Positions 30,291 to 42,399 of a stretch of DNA of 64,000 nt are shown piece by piece (the first letter of the stretch is position 1; each line of letters starts with the position of its first letter). A program made the translations under genes and the position numbers. Source of the DNA: Tipula vernalis (Eukaryota > Arthropoda > Insecta > Diptera > Tipulidae); NCBI GenBank assembly GCA_958295665.1, contig OY282558.1:46934389-46998388 (forward strand), in the 5' to 3' direction. A model generated the notes under the pieces. That model saw only the letters and a program-made list of their open reading frames with translations, was not told the DNA's origin and did no database searches.

Positions 30291-33200
30291 TCAGTTATCA
30301 ATTCGATTTTTTTCAATTTTGAAAATTTTTACAGATGTTATTATGATTTTAGCAAAAGCAAGCTTCAACTGATCCGTTAAATCTTTAATCGCGTAGAAAT
30401 CATTGTGAGTTAACTCATTAACGTGATACGGTTCACCGCGTTTCTTTGCAATTCGTATTATCTGCGCGTATTTCGAAGGAACATAAATAGGCCCTGATTT
30501 TAATAACCTTTTAATTTGTCGTTCGACTATGGAGTGCACTCTGTCGCCTTCGTTTTGTGTATGGCCTATTATTAAATACTTATGGGTTATAGAGTTAATT
30601 TGTGGAAACTTCATAACTGCATAAGTATACGTGGCGACCATAAATTTATTTTTTTGTTGGCCGCTGCAGTTATCCGAGTAGAAAACTAAGTCTACACCTT
30701 CCCACATCGCCTAAATTATTGACAATTTTTTCTATAAATTTCCAGACACATCTTGCGATTTCCTTCACCCTCATGCCATAAATAACACTCAGTTCTGCCA
30801 GTTTTTAATTCTGAAATGGTTAAGTTATAAGTATTTAACTTTGACTTATAATAAAATAATGACACGTCGCCTCTTGGAGTGGGCAAGACTGCCTACAAGT
30901 CGTAAACTGCCACTACGTATTGTTGATTTGATTTAGCTTTCATTTTTTTCTGGTCTCGAAAGCTCTTTTTCCCGTTGGTGTACCTCGAATTTGTGCTTTA
31001 GGTTATATTTGTCTTCTCCCTCGGCGTTCTGATAGGCTACGCATAATTCGCACTGGCCCTTTTTTAGCACAAAAAAACCTATGTTGAATTCTTCGTTGAA
31101 TATTTTGGAGAACATAACCAGATTCACGCACGGTTGGTCAGTATCAATACAGTTACGTTGATAATCTTTCCATATTTCAGCCAATGTTTTTCCTCCGTTA
31201 ATATACTCATGAGATGTTTGTGCACGGAGATAGTGGGATTCAATTCTAGGAATTGATTTAATATGTTTCCGAGCTCCATCTTTTATTTCTGTGCCAACCA
31301 GTGATACCAGTATTACTTTTTTTTCTAAAACAGTTCTAATCGGGCGGTCATTAATATCCAACGTTGCCTTGTAAAACTCTTTACAAACTCGAGCTCGCAT
31401 ATTATCAGAGCCTTCTAGAGTATAGAGCCATAATCTTAATGACGTATTTTTTAGAAGCTTTTTTAGTGGTATAACTTTTCACTGATTTCCATAGGAATCC
31501 ATAGTAAAAATGGTGTTTCAATGAAAAAAGCAAAAATGTCATAAAATGTTTATATAAAAGTTTTCTACTTATCTTTAAGAACAATATGTAAGAAGGCCTT
31601 ATTGGTATTAAGTAAATATTAATTGCAGAAATATTAAAATTAAATTATTTCTACAATATATTTTTTCGAACTTTCATTTTGAAAAATACATTAAAGTTGG
31701 CTCTGACAAATTAAAATAATACTTGCTAAATTTATCTTTAGTTTTACTAGTGTACGTAAGATGTCTAAAATGGTCACAGAAAAATACGAAAAAAAATTAT
31801 TTAATCGCAAAATTATCACACGTTCCTATATTTTGTGAATTTGTTTTGCTTTTTCTACAATTTTTGAACTTGAAATTTCCCCAGGTGGTAATTTTTGGTA
31901 CGATTTTTCCAAATTTTTACGGCCATCTATGTAATGTATATTGACTTAACGACCAAACGAATCGTAGTAAGCTTTTATTTCAATTTGACCAGAATGCTGT
32001 TGTTATGAATTTTTTTTAATATTTTGGTTTAAATAAATCAATTATTACAAGAAAATGAAAAAGATTTACTTAAACGATATTCATATATCTTGAAATTCAA
32101 ACATTTATGAAAGTATTTCAGAAATCTTAATTAAGAATTTGTAACGTTTTCATTTAAAAATTTGTCTTAGGAAAAAAAGTGATTTCCCATATGTTTTGTG
32201 TGTTTTACTATGAAAAGTTTCGTTTTTTCCTCGTTTCTAATTCCCTTATAAAAGCTCAGATTTTTTGATTATGGCTCTATAAAATACAGGGTGCTCTGAT
32301 ATTATTCATTTCAAAATGAAATGCATTGTTTAATTTTCGATAATTCACTGTGCTTAAATAGCGGTATTTAGGTTATATTATTATCATAGAAGCTGCAATG
32401 TAACTGCGTTGCTTATGCAAATCACCCAACGACCAATAGTTTTCAAATATTTGTTGCCGTTGAATTTCGTTAAATTCAGTTTTACACTTAAATTTACACT
32501 TATCGCTACACGGAGGGCACATTTTCCTGGCGTTGAATGATATTCTAGTATTTGCAGAAGTATATTTCAATCCTAAGTTTCTATATGACTTTGATTTCTT
32601 TGAATTCCATTCATTAGGTTTAGCTTTCCTCTTTTTTCCAACCCTCTTTTCAATTTCGCTGTTATTTATAATTTCATCCTCATTATTTGGCTATAATATT
32701 CGCTGGAAGAATTTGATTCTCCGTGAGACTCGTTGGAAGAAGAAGTTGTACTCTTCTTAGCCAAAGTATAATTAAATTCCGGGTCTAAATCGGAATCATA
32801 GTAATCTGATTCACTGCTGTCCTTAGGAGAGATAGATGATCGAAGAATAGTGACTTTGGTAGGATTTTTTGAATTGACTGATACAACAAATTCAGACGAG
32901 ACGCCGTCATCAGGTGTACTTGGTGATGTTTGTAGTGTGTTAACTGAATATCTTCCATCCATTTTAGTGTTGGTATTGTAAGAAGATTGTGGATTTTCAT
33001 AATATGATTTTATTACCATCTACAAAAGTAGATTGACCGAATCTTTCTATAACTTTCTTGCTTTGATCTTTTAAAACAAATTCATAAGGAACCGTATTAT
33101 TTGAAAAATTAGTTCCGGTTCCAGCTCCGGTGTTATCTACAATACAGGATTTATTGGTTTCAGTCTCTGGATGGATATGTTGATTTTCTGCTCCTACTAG

Positions 33201-33441
33201 GGAAGATGGAGAGGCACGTCTGTTATCTACAAGATTAATATTGTTAAAACAAAAATAAATATATTAGTCAATATTAGAATAGAAAAGATATTTTAGAAGT
33301 TCTATTGGTGTTCTTTTTAAACTTACCACTTTTGGAAAGGAAAATATCAGATTCTTGGTTAGTTTTCTCCTTTTGTTTCGCGATGGTAAGTTGTACCATC
33401 AACTTACCTCGACTGAGAGCCATTGTATTGAGAGCCATCAT
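30291..33441 (-). pseudogene. Spliced DUF7869-type gene, broken and interrupted
   Basis: This belongs to a family repeated in insect genomes; its biochemical function is unknown to me and a transposon origin is possible. Exon 1 (33441-33327) starts MMALNTMALSRGKLMVQ and ends at a GTAAGT donor. A 100-bp GT-AG intron (33227-33326) joins in phase to DNRRASPSSL. An acidic serine-rich region follows (33019-32690), then KKRKAKPNEWNSKKSKSYRN and a Cys-rich block (MCPPCSDKCKFKCKTEFNE), YWSLGDLHKQR, PKYRYLSTVNYRKLNNAF. After an inserted element come RARVCKEFYKATLDIND, IPRIESHYLRAQTSHEYI, QCELCVAYQNAEGED, WHEGEGNRKM and FYSDNCSGQQKNKFM with HTQNEGD. Lesions: frameshifts near 33010 and 32690, a TAA near 32373, a TAG near 30895 and a frameshift near 30720. 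Confidence 0.7.
31406..32297. mobile_element. 892-bp non-autonomous TIR element
   Basis: The ends CAGAGCCTTCTAGAGTATAG and its counterpart on the other strand both run into TATAGAGCCATAATC, giving a TIR of about 30 bp. ATATTAT is duplicated at 31399-31405 and 32298-32304. The interior is very AT-rich with no family-like ORF (31723-31944 is low complexity). Removing the element and one duplication joins FHFEMNN to MRARVCKEFY in frame. CAGAG ends fit hAT or P-type elements, but the 7-bp duplication does not settle the superfamily. Confidence 0.75.
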
Positions 33442-33449
33442 GTTACTAA

Positions 33450-36395
33450 AAGAAACAACCTCAGTTAACAAAATAACCCTCAAATTGTTCTTCTACCAAA
33501 ACTGTATTAAATCTAAATATATATTAAAACCGTTACTAAACCTTTTCTAAAACAGTCACAACACAAAATATTATTTACAACATGGCATTTTTTGTTCCAA
33601 TAAAAACTGTCTTAACTCAAAATAAATATTTAAAATGAATTACTTTAATGAAAAATAAAAAAAAATTCCTCGCATAAAACGACACAACTCGAAATATGCC
33701 ACTTTGTATGCTGTTTATGTCCGCCTTCCTCAACTAATAAATCACAACTGAAAATGTGTCAGTTTTGATATTAATGGTTACCGTTATTTTGTAAAAAACA
33801 AAAGCGACACTAGTGCTCTACAGCGGTTAATAGCAAAATACTAGTTGTGTCTTTTATGTAATTCTATAGTAGTGTTATTGTAGCATGAAATACAATGATA
33901 AAACGGGAAATCACGTTTTTTGAGTTGTGTCACTGTTGAAGCGGGAGTGCGATTTTGTCTATAAAAAGCATCTTATTGATTTAATCCAGACAAACTTTCT
34001 CTTTCTAAAAATATGTTTACAACAAACGTTCGACTCCGGTTGACCAATACGTTTGGCGAAAAATAGATAACAACAAAGATGGTGTAGCATGGTTGTGGCT
34101 TTTCTGTAAATCTTCCAAAATCAACATTGTCGAAATGGATTTTGGAGATAATATCACCGATATAAATGCGATCGGTAATACCTGTCTCAATTATCGAGAC
34201 TTTATAAGAATTTTGAGAAATTTTATTTCACTAATTTCGGGAATTCTTATTGTAATTTCATTTGAATTGCAATTGAACGTTTAACGGCAAATTTCTAATC
34301 GATAATGAAATATTTGTCGCATAAAAATTTGTCGATCAATTTTCACTAATTTGTAATTTCATACAAATTTATTTGGGTAACTTTGACAATTTTTTGAATT
34401 TATTCTAAATTTTTCATAAAATTTTTTACTACCGCTAAAATTTACCGTCCGTATTTCATAATTCCGCCCCAGGCCTGTCTAATCTAAATATACAGCCTGT
34501 TCTGTTAAATGTTGTATGTTAAATTTGGCTGGAGCCAAAATCAAACGTTTCAGGTATGGCTCTTTTCAAACTGTGGCAGCATAAAACTTGTACGTGACAA
34601 CACGACCTTGAACTTAAATATTTCATATCCTTCTATCACAGTCTTTATTATGTACAACCGTATACAACGAACTATATACGTACCTAAAATTAAATTTGAC
34701 ACCCAGCCGTTTGTACTCGTATCTATATCCCGTAGAATAGACAACATATTTATTCTACTTTTATTAAAGAACATTAAAGTGACAACAACAACAATATAAA
34801 ATGCTTCGTTTATCCTTTTTTTTATGTTCTCGCATAGTAATGAAAATAATAAAATACACAACCGGTGGCAGATTCTCGATATTTAAAGAGTTTGTGTACC
34901 TTTTTTTTTTTTTGCTTCAGTGCTACCATAAAATTTCGAATAAATTAACTGGGCCCTCCTGAAAGTTATGTAGGTGTAGCAGCAACTGTATGATGAATAA
35001 TGACTTTTGAACATTTTTAAATTGTAGCCATTAATTTAATTTTCTGATCACGTATTACATTTTTAAAACTGTATGTCCGCAATTGTAATAATTTTAATTA
35101 TGGCGGCAGACACCGCAAGTTACACTTGTACTACTGTTTACGACCATAAAGAGACGTTTTTATGGGATACTAAAAAATTTTATTCGGTTGTCTTGTGCAT
35201 TCGGAATATATTATTAAAATAAACGTAAATTATTATATGGAAGGCAGAAGATTTGAGGCAGATCGATTGTCAGAATATCTACATCGCTATTTATTATAAA
35301 CATAAAATACGGATACCAATGATGTTAAAGAAACAAACTTCCACATTAAATTGAATCACTCAACAAACAACTTGTTAAACCTGCTAATAGAATTTTATCA
35401 CATATTCTCGATTAATTTGTGTGCCAAACAAAAAAACGGAATTAATTTAATTTCCTAATTTGAAATCAAATGAAACAAATTTTTGTAAATAAAAATAAAT
35501 CAAGTGACACGATATAACAGTAACATCCTTTATATATATGAGTTGAAATACTTTAATGTAATCACCCAAGCATTTAGATCTAATTGAAGAAATGAATGAA
35601 GCAACAACACCAACAAAAAAATTGCTTAAATTACATTAATGAGGGCTGTCAGCAAAAAGGGTTAGGATAATAAAAACAAAAAATTAAATAAATGGGTCAT
35701 CTAAAATTCATAAGTGTGCGGCGCGGGAGGGGGGGGGGATATAAAACGAATAACAGAAAAAGCTCATTGAAAAATACAAAAGCTCGTTTTGTTATTTTTG
35801 TTGCTTTGCGTTGTTCCCCTGTTATTCTAACAAATTTATTATATTTGATGTAGTGTTTTGTTGTCGTTATTGTCGAGTCGACATTTGTATTCAGTTTTTT
35901 ATTTTTATTTTGTGTACGATTTTGACATTATTGTATTTACATAGATTGTTGTTGTTCTCCACGACAGAAAAAAGGATTGTAATTTTATTGTATACTTGAA
36001 GTAAGATAAATATGAAAATATTTTTTCTTATCTTTCTGGCTCTTTCCTGGTTGGTGTATCCAAGAAATGAAACGAATTTTAACATTCTGGAATTGAAATG
36101 TACAGTTTGGTATTTTTAATTTTGTTCCGCAAAACGGAATTTTAGTCTAGACGATTTTGGGAAATATTCAATTCTTATAGAAAACTAAAATTAAAGTAAA
36201 CCCTTGTCTGGAACCAAACAACATATGTTCAAGTCTCTATTTTAAGGCACTTTTACTTAAATTTCCACGATGTATTACGATTTTTAAGGGAGTTGACAGT
36301 GTATCTTTAAGTTGTTACGCTTAGGGTGGTGCTTATTGACCGAATATAGACAAATATGTTATTGGTCGGGTTATTTGACTGCCAAATAATTATTT
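33450..36395. other. Non-coding AT-rich stretch
   Basis: No coding motif on either strand. A pure G run lies at about 35729-35738. Nothing else stands out. Confidence 0.5.
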
Positions 36396-36479
36396 AATTA
36401 TGCTGCCCCTAGAACAGTAAAAGGTTTGTAAACCGTAACTGTTTCCTCAAGTACAATAGGACAACCATCAATTGTAAGA

Positions 36480-36780
36480 CTTTGGGCGGATTTGTGTAAA
36501 ATTTCAAAAATTCCAAAATTTACATAAAATTCGAAAGTATTCAAAAATTTGAAGACAATTTTAAAATATTCGAAAAACTTCGAGAAAATGAAAACATTCA
36601 AAGTATTTCCAAATTTCGAAATTTTTGAAAACATTTGAAAACTTTTAACAAATTCAAAATTTAACAAAAAAAATCAAATTATTTTAGAAATTTGAAAACA
36701 CTCAAAAAATTCAAATTCCAAAAAAGTCGAATTCTGGGGAGGAGCTAAAATTTTATTCCATTTTTTTAAAAATTTGGAAT
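36480..36780. repeat. Low-complexity TTTGAAAATTT tract
   Basis: Irregular repetition of AAATTTGAAA/TTTTCAAATT words with small palindromes. A second tract of the same character is at 41510-41850 in the other orientation, including a shared ATTTTATTCCAT. The two flank the RTE-like LINE at a distance. Confidence 0.45.
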
Positions 36781-36945
36781 TGATTGATTGATTTGAGTGT
36801 ACGATCAAGACTAAGCAAGGTTCCCGAAAGACGCCGGGTCCACCGTACACCCTTTTCACATATAACAAAACCGAAGGAAAGGAAAGGTATGTTAGTAACA
36901 AAGAATCGACCCGGTTCCAGACACCTAAGTAGTCGATTGTTAGTA
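36777..36945 (-). repeat. SINE with (AATC)n tail, minus-strand copy
   Basis: On the minus strand: ACTAACAATCGACTAC, GTGTCTGGAACCGGGTCGA, CCTTCGGTTTTGTTATATGT, GGGTGTACGGTGGACCCGG, then CGTACACTCAAATCAATCA. The same ordered blocks occur in the copy at 7945-8112, which fixes the 3' end (the AATC tail at 36777-36795) and suggests a 5' end near 36945. Confidence 0.6.
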
Positions 36946-36959
36946 TGTTTTTGTTAGTA

Positions 36960-37990
36960 ATATATACCATAAAATAGTTAGCAAAGACAGCGCAATTTCT
37001 TACTGCAAGTTTAATTGCTGTTTAAGTTTCCGCCAATTATAATAAAGATTTAAATCGGTTTCTGAAAAACTGGATTAGTGTTTCTTTCAAAATGTATGAC
37101 TTAAAAGTGGCTTAAAAAATTGGCCAGCGTTATCGAGACCTAAATTGTATTACATAAGCCAAAAATAATAAAAATAGTTAAATCGCTAAGTGCACTTATG
37201 TGGTTTTCGCTTTTGAACCCAGACCCAGTTTTTACTAAATTCTGCTTAATAATCTAGACTCAAACACAATTTATATTTTAATTTACATTTATATCCCTGA
37301 AACAAATTTACGATTAATATTTCTAACAACTAATGAATTTGATATCAGCAACCGCGCACTGCTCCATCACCAAAAATTTCCGGCCACTTCTGCGCCTCGG
37401 CGATTCAAACACCTGCGACTTCTACTGCTTCCCGCTCCAAACCGCCTAATTTAGCTTAAATCTAGATAACTTAAAAGAATTGCAATATAAATGGTCAATG
37501 ATGGCCACAACCTGGCAGCACTGACAGAACGAAACATCTAGTCAACCCTGCCTTGGTCTAAACAAACCAGCAATATTACATCCAGCTACCCCACCCGCCA
37601 TGCAACGCCAAACTCCCAACACAAAACTCGGCTCAACTTTTATTATCTTTACACCATCGAAAGTACAAATGCTAAACAGGACTACATCCTTCTACCATAG
37701 TCGGTTTTACACCGGATAAACCGATAAGATATTCATGAAAAGCACTTGAAATTTATAACTACACAAGACACACACTTGCTCCTGAATCAACTCATCAACA
37801 ACCCATCAACAGCGAGCGTCATTCTCCAGATAGCGCAGATTAACTGGTAGACTGGAGAATAATGTCGATGACAATAAATTATAATAATTCAGTCTGTAAG
37901 TAGGGAATGAAAGAGGGGAGAGCCTTAGTTGGGATCTTAGTTCATTTTATTTTATCTTAACTATTTCACATTCATTTTATTTGATCCTCT
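36960..37990. other. Non-coding stretch
   Basis: 37370-37640 is somewhat richer in C and G than its neighbourhood, without a recognisable ORF. A stem (ATTCTCCAG / CTGGAGAAT) is at about 37810-37862. It may include the 3' UTR of the LINE at 38002-41028, but no tail was identified. Confidence 0.4.
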
Positions 37991-38001
37991 CTCGACTTGT
38001 A

Positions 38002-39957
38002 CTATGGTGCATTAAATGGGTGTGAGGTTACATCCTCTTCGTCTCCGCTCTCGAACATTTCACTGCAATCAGATTCTTCGAGTAAATACAGCTCTTCAAG
38101 GTTTTTCCATTCGGTGAAAGTTATGTCATAATAACTTAAGTCGTGATTAAGAGAATTTTTCCAGGTGAAACATGGTCGTCCTGGCTTCTTTGGTCCGGCA
38201 GTGTATCTCATAACGGTGGTTAGAATATGGGTTGGTCCGCGGCGATGGATATGTCCCCAGTAATTGATTCGATGTACCTTTATCCGTTTGGTAATAGTTC
38301 TACCAACTAAAACTGTCTTGAGGCGTTGGTTGTTTGGCTTATTAGTGATAAATTCAGCTAAAATCTTCAGGAAAAATAATTCATACTGCCTCAATCGGCG
38401 ACGGTTTGCTTGAGTGAGGGTGGCTGTTTTTAGTCCATATATGATCATGGGTACAATCGTGGTATTGTACATGGTAAGGATGGTCTTAAAAGGGACTTTG
38501 TGTTTTTTGATAAACTGTTGCATTTGCCGGGCGATGCCGATTGCCTGACGACATCTAGTTCGGATGGTGAGTGGTCGATTTAGACATGAGGTTAGATGGG
38601 TGCCCAAATACCGCATTACTTCGACACGCGTGAAGGTTATACCAGCTAAAACTATGCTAGAGGGGGTAATGGATGCCACTTGTGGATTTCTGATAAGTGT
38701 GGATTTTTAGGCCAGCAGATTCCAAGGCATCGATTAGTTCCTTGAGGACGGGTTCTAAAGCTATGATGTTGCGTGCGATGAGAATGATGTCATCGGTGTA
38801 AGCGAGAATGAGCGGCAACTGCAGGTTTACGCTTTGTTCCAACTTAAGTTCGGGGAATTGATCGGCAACGGTCATGAGTACTTCGTTTAGAATAAAGTTA
38901 AAAATTCGAGGGGAGAGTGGACACCCCTGTTTGACTCCTTTGTTCTTTTTAATCTTAGACGTGGATACGTTAAACCATTTGATGGCGGTATACTCCTAGA
39001 AACGTGCCTTGACGATACGGTTGACCAAATAATGAGGAGCATACTGTTGTAGGCAGTCGGTTACTACATCTAGGTCGACCGTGTCGAAGGCTTTCGCCAG
39101 GTCAATGGAGAGAATGTATACCAGATGCCCCGCACGCCATTCTTCGTCGAGAACGCGGCGGATGGTGAACATATGGTCTTCAGTAGACCGATTGGCTAGA
39201 AAGGCAGCCTGATAAGTCGATGGTAAATGCAAATGTTCATCCAGTCGATCGAATAGTAGCTTTGCGTATATTTTATATCCGACGTTACAAAGCGTTATTC
39301 CTCTGTAATCGGCGACACATCTAGGTCTCTTTATTTTCGAAATGGGAACCTGAATTGTATCAATCCACTCCGGGGGTGGATCATTATTGGTCCAAGCAAT
39401 TTCAATAACTTTTTGAAGTGCATGAATTATAAAGTCCGGTGCGTGTTTCAGCAGTTCGATGGCAATCCCATCCTTGCCGGGAGCGGTTCCGGATCTTATG
39501 TGTTGGATCGTTGATTTGATCTCGCCTTCTGTTGGTGGAGGCCCTATTGGGTGGTAGTCCTCCTCTTCAATGAGGTTTGGCCAAGCCCCATAGGACTCCA
39601 TCAGCTCATTTGACCAGGAATAAATCGGAATATATGGCCCGCTTTGTTGGTGGCTACCTTTTTTGTACTGATTAAAGAATGCATAGGTTTTACGCAGTCG
39701 ATCTGATGGCTTAAATTTTGACACATCTTTAAAAAAATTCTGACACTCGAGAGTTCTGTGACTGGCAAACGCATTGTTTAAGCAAATTCTGCTATTTTTC
39801 ATGCGGGTATGCGCAATGGGGTCTCGAGGATAGGCATTTCTTATATGAAGGGCACTCTTATAACGGGCCAGCGCTTTTCTGCGTTTCGGTGTGAGAGGAA
39901 GTTTTTCTGTTATGGATTTATGGGATGCAATTTTTAGACAATCCATAATCATCTGCC
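38002..39957 (-). pseudogene. RTE-like LINE reverse transcriptase and C-terminus
   Basis: 39952-38996 contains GTAPGKDGIAIELLKHAPD, CVADYRGITLCNVGYKIYAK and YILSIDLAKAFDTVD. A stop at 38996-38998 is followed in the same frame by NKGVKQGCPLSPRIFNF and 38875-38657 with YTDDIILIA, where most relatives have YADD; Ala to Thr next to the catalytic pair. A frameshift near 38665 leads to 38679-38002 (YLGTHLTSCLN, VPMIIYGLKTATLTQANRRR, INYWGHIHRRG). The acidic end DCSEMFESGDEEDVTSH is unusual. Confidence 0.8.
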
Positions 39958-40147
39958 GAAATCGATCTTCTAAAAAAAAAAAAAAAATTTTTTTAAATTT
40001 TTTTTTAAATATTGTTACTACTATAAGGAAACTACTATAAGGAAAATTTTTTTCAATTAAAATTATTTTAAAAATAACTTAAGTTGTTTTATTATAAATT
40101 TATAAGTGACAAAATATACATAAGCAAAATGGATATACACCATTATA
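39958..40147. mobile_element. 190-bp AT-rich insertion in the RTE-like ORF
   Basis: AATCATCTGCC is duplicated exactly at 39947-39957 and 40148-40158. Removing the insert and one copy joins SPHNKWQMIMDCLKIA in one frame. The insert has A/T homopolymers (A15 then T7 near 39975) and a doubled CTATAAGGAAA. An 11-bp duplication is compatible with a short retroposon, but no tail or TIR is decisive. Confidence 0.65.
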
Positions 40148-41028
40148 AATCATCTGCCACTTGTTGTGAGGGCTGCCTTCGGAGATAGCTTGCTCGTAGG
40201 TTTTAGTTAGTTTCTTTTGATAAATGCTGCGGAAATTTTCATTTTGTAAAAGGGCCAGATTCAAGGAATTGTATTTATATGCTGAAGGTGACAGCGGGGT
40301 TCGTGTGCAGGTGTTCGTTTTGGGCGGGCTGGTGTGGTGAGCCTTTGATCCTTTGCGTTGAACACAGTCAATCCATATAAGACGATGATCGCTTAAGTCT
40401 AGGTAAAACGAATCGGCCTTGACAGAGTTAAAATATGGTCTAATTGGGAGAAAGTTGGGCCGTTTGTCCAAGATTTGGAGGTTCTTCTTCGCCCTTTGGT
40501 GGTTTGAATGAATAACCGATTTGAGCTCGCTAAAAGCTCTAGCGCAACCCCGTTTTCATTGGAAGCGCTATGAGTTAGGTTGGAGCCAATGTGTTTGCTG
40601 TTTGGGAGATCATCTGAACCAATCTGAGCATTAAAGTCACCGAGAAAAATTAATTCGCGGATTTTGGGACAGCGGTTAGCCACTAAAAGCAGTGTTGAAA
40701 AGGGAGGGACATACACGGAGACGAAGAGAATTTCTCCTATGGTTGGAATAGTTCCCTGGAGGGTGAAAATGCCACCAGAGTAATTCTTAATCCGTTTGAC
40801 CTGCATGGGGGTATCTTTTTTTACTAATATGGCCACACCTCTTTTTTGAGTTTTTGGATCATTGGCGAGGTACCAGTTGTAATTCTTCGTTGAGCAGGCC
40901 CCTGTGTTCATGTTCGTCTCCTGAACACTACAGATGCCAATCGAGTTTTTAAATAAAATTGTATCGATAACATCGCGCTTCTTATTATTATTTATTCCAC
41001 GGGCATTCCAGGTTCCAAAGCAAAATGA
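40100..41028 (-). pseudogene. RTE-like LINE endonuclease domain
   Basis: From 41028 the frame reads SFCFGTWNARGINNNKKRDV, then GICSVQETNM with the catalytic Glu. The 40911-40399 ORF continues with VAILVKKDTPMQV, FLGDFNAQIGSDD and QLDHILT, and the 40471-40100 ORF with DLSDHRLIWI. These are the APE-endonuclease motifs. A frameshift lies near 40430. The last codons before 40148 run into an inserted AT-rich segment. Confidence 0.75.
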
Positions 41029-41509
41029 TTAGGGAATCTTGAGTGCGATTGGTTGAAATATTTGAGGCTCTTCTACGAGCGTGTATCGATTGCTGGTGGA
41101 CTCAATTTTACGATGAATATGGCCGGAAATGCCGTGCGGGAAGGACACATGTGAAATTGTAGTAGCTGATGATAGTGGGAAGTGATGAGGCAATAGACTC
41201 TTGTAGTGTGAACCGGTGTACAGCAAGTTTTAAAATGGAAACTGCGGATAGGCATTCAGCGCCACCCCAGAAGCCATCACGTTGAAGGTCGTCGAGATAT
41301 CTATGGATAAATTATTTACGGTGAACGTGTTCATGGTAAAGGTTTTAAAAGTGAGAGGGGAGATTTGAGGTTAATGTGGGTAGATAGCTTACCTTGATAC
41401 CTGATGATTTACAGTCAAACTAGAGATTAGTTCGAAGTTGTATATCTGATGACAAGAGTCTAAGATTGTTGGGATGTATGCATCTATGTGTTCGGTTCTC
41501 GAAATAAAC

Positions 41510-41850
41510 TCAACAAATTTTTTTAAAAATTTGGAATTTTTGAAATATTTTGAATGTTTCGAAATTCATTTTTCAGAGAATTTAATTTTTTTTAAATTTT
41601 TAATTTTTTAAAAGTTTTCAAAATTTTTAAAAATTTCAAATTTTTGAAATCAAATTATTGGTGTTACGAACAGGTGGCTGTTTTTTATTCCGACCAGAAT
41701 TTTATTCCATATTTTTGAAAATTTTAAATTTTGAATTTTTTAATTTTTTTCAAAAGTCCAAAAAATTTAAATTTTTGAAATATTTTGAAAGTTTTCAGTT
41801 TTTTTTTTCAAGTTTTGCAAATATTTTAAAATTATTTACACCGGATGTAC
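41510..41850. repeat. Low-complexity TTTTGAAATTT tract, second copy
   Basis: The same words as at 36480-36780, including AATTTTATTCCAT at 41699-41712. It contains many short complementary segments, so an RNA copy would fold extensively. No protein is encoded. Confidence 0.45.
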
Positions 41851-42109
41851 CAATTTTCAGATTCTGTTCCTATAAAACTATAATTAATACAACTAGAGGG
41901 CTCCGTCCCTATTCGCTCCACTGACTAACTATACCGACGATACGTACGGCTGATCGCTCCACGAGAGGTCATTGAACAATCAAGGTGATTACTCTCGTCC
42001 TGCATCTCACCGTGATTATCATCAAATTTCTCGACTGCTCGCGCATAGTGAACATTACTATTGGAGTACAACTGGGGTTTTCACCTCTTTAGGCTTTCAT
42101 CGGATTTTT

Positions 42110-42375
42110 TTTTTTGAAATAAAACTGCCCACGAACGAAGTATGGTGTAAAGTACTGATCACGGTAAGATAAAAGAGAGCGATCACCGTGATTGATCAAT
42201 GACCGCACATGGAGCGCCCACTCGTTCAACAGGGTGCCCATTATAAGAATAAAATACAATGTTCGCTTTATTTTCGTCCTTTTGTTTACGAAATATGGCA
42301 TAAAGTGTAGATAACTGTGAGACATAAGTGAACGACGACCGTGATTGATGTAAATGATCGCTTACGGATCCCTTT
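42110..42375 (+). repeat. Two diverged direct repeats of about 95 bp
   Basis: 42120-42216 and 42283-42370 share the order ACGAA.TATGG, TAAAGT, GAT.AC.GTGA.A, CACCGTGATTGAT / GACCGTGATTGAT and ATGA.CGC. Similarity is moderate and the spacing is about 160 bp. A third weak match (CACCGTGATTATCATC) precedes at about 42009. Confidence 0.35.
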
Positions 42376-42399
42376 TTTGTACCATATGTTGGGTTTTTA

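Larger units (their letters stand above)
38002..41028 (-). mobile_element. RTE-like LINE, broken, with a 190-bp insertion
   Basis: One degenerate EN-RT ORF on the minus strand (parts listed separately). The RT motif GVKQGCPLSPRIFNFILNEV and the C-terminal NYWGHIHRRGPTHI with GPKKPGRPCFTWKNSL are of the RTE type. No ORF1 is seen upstream, also as in RTE. The 3' terminus was not located. Confidence 0.7.

Noticed and set aside
35727..35740. G run as a possible quadruplex regulatory site
   Set aside because: A single homopolymer without spaced G tracts or a nearby gene.
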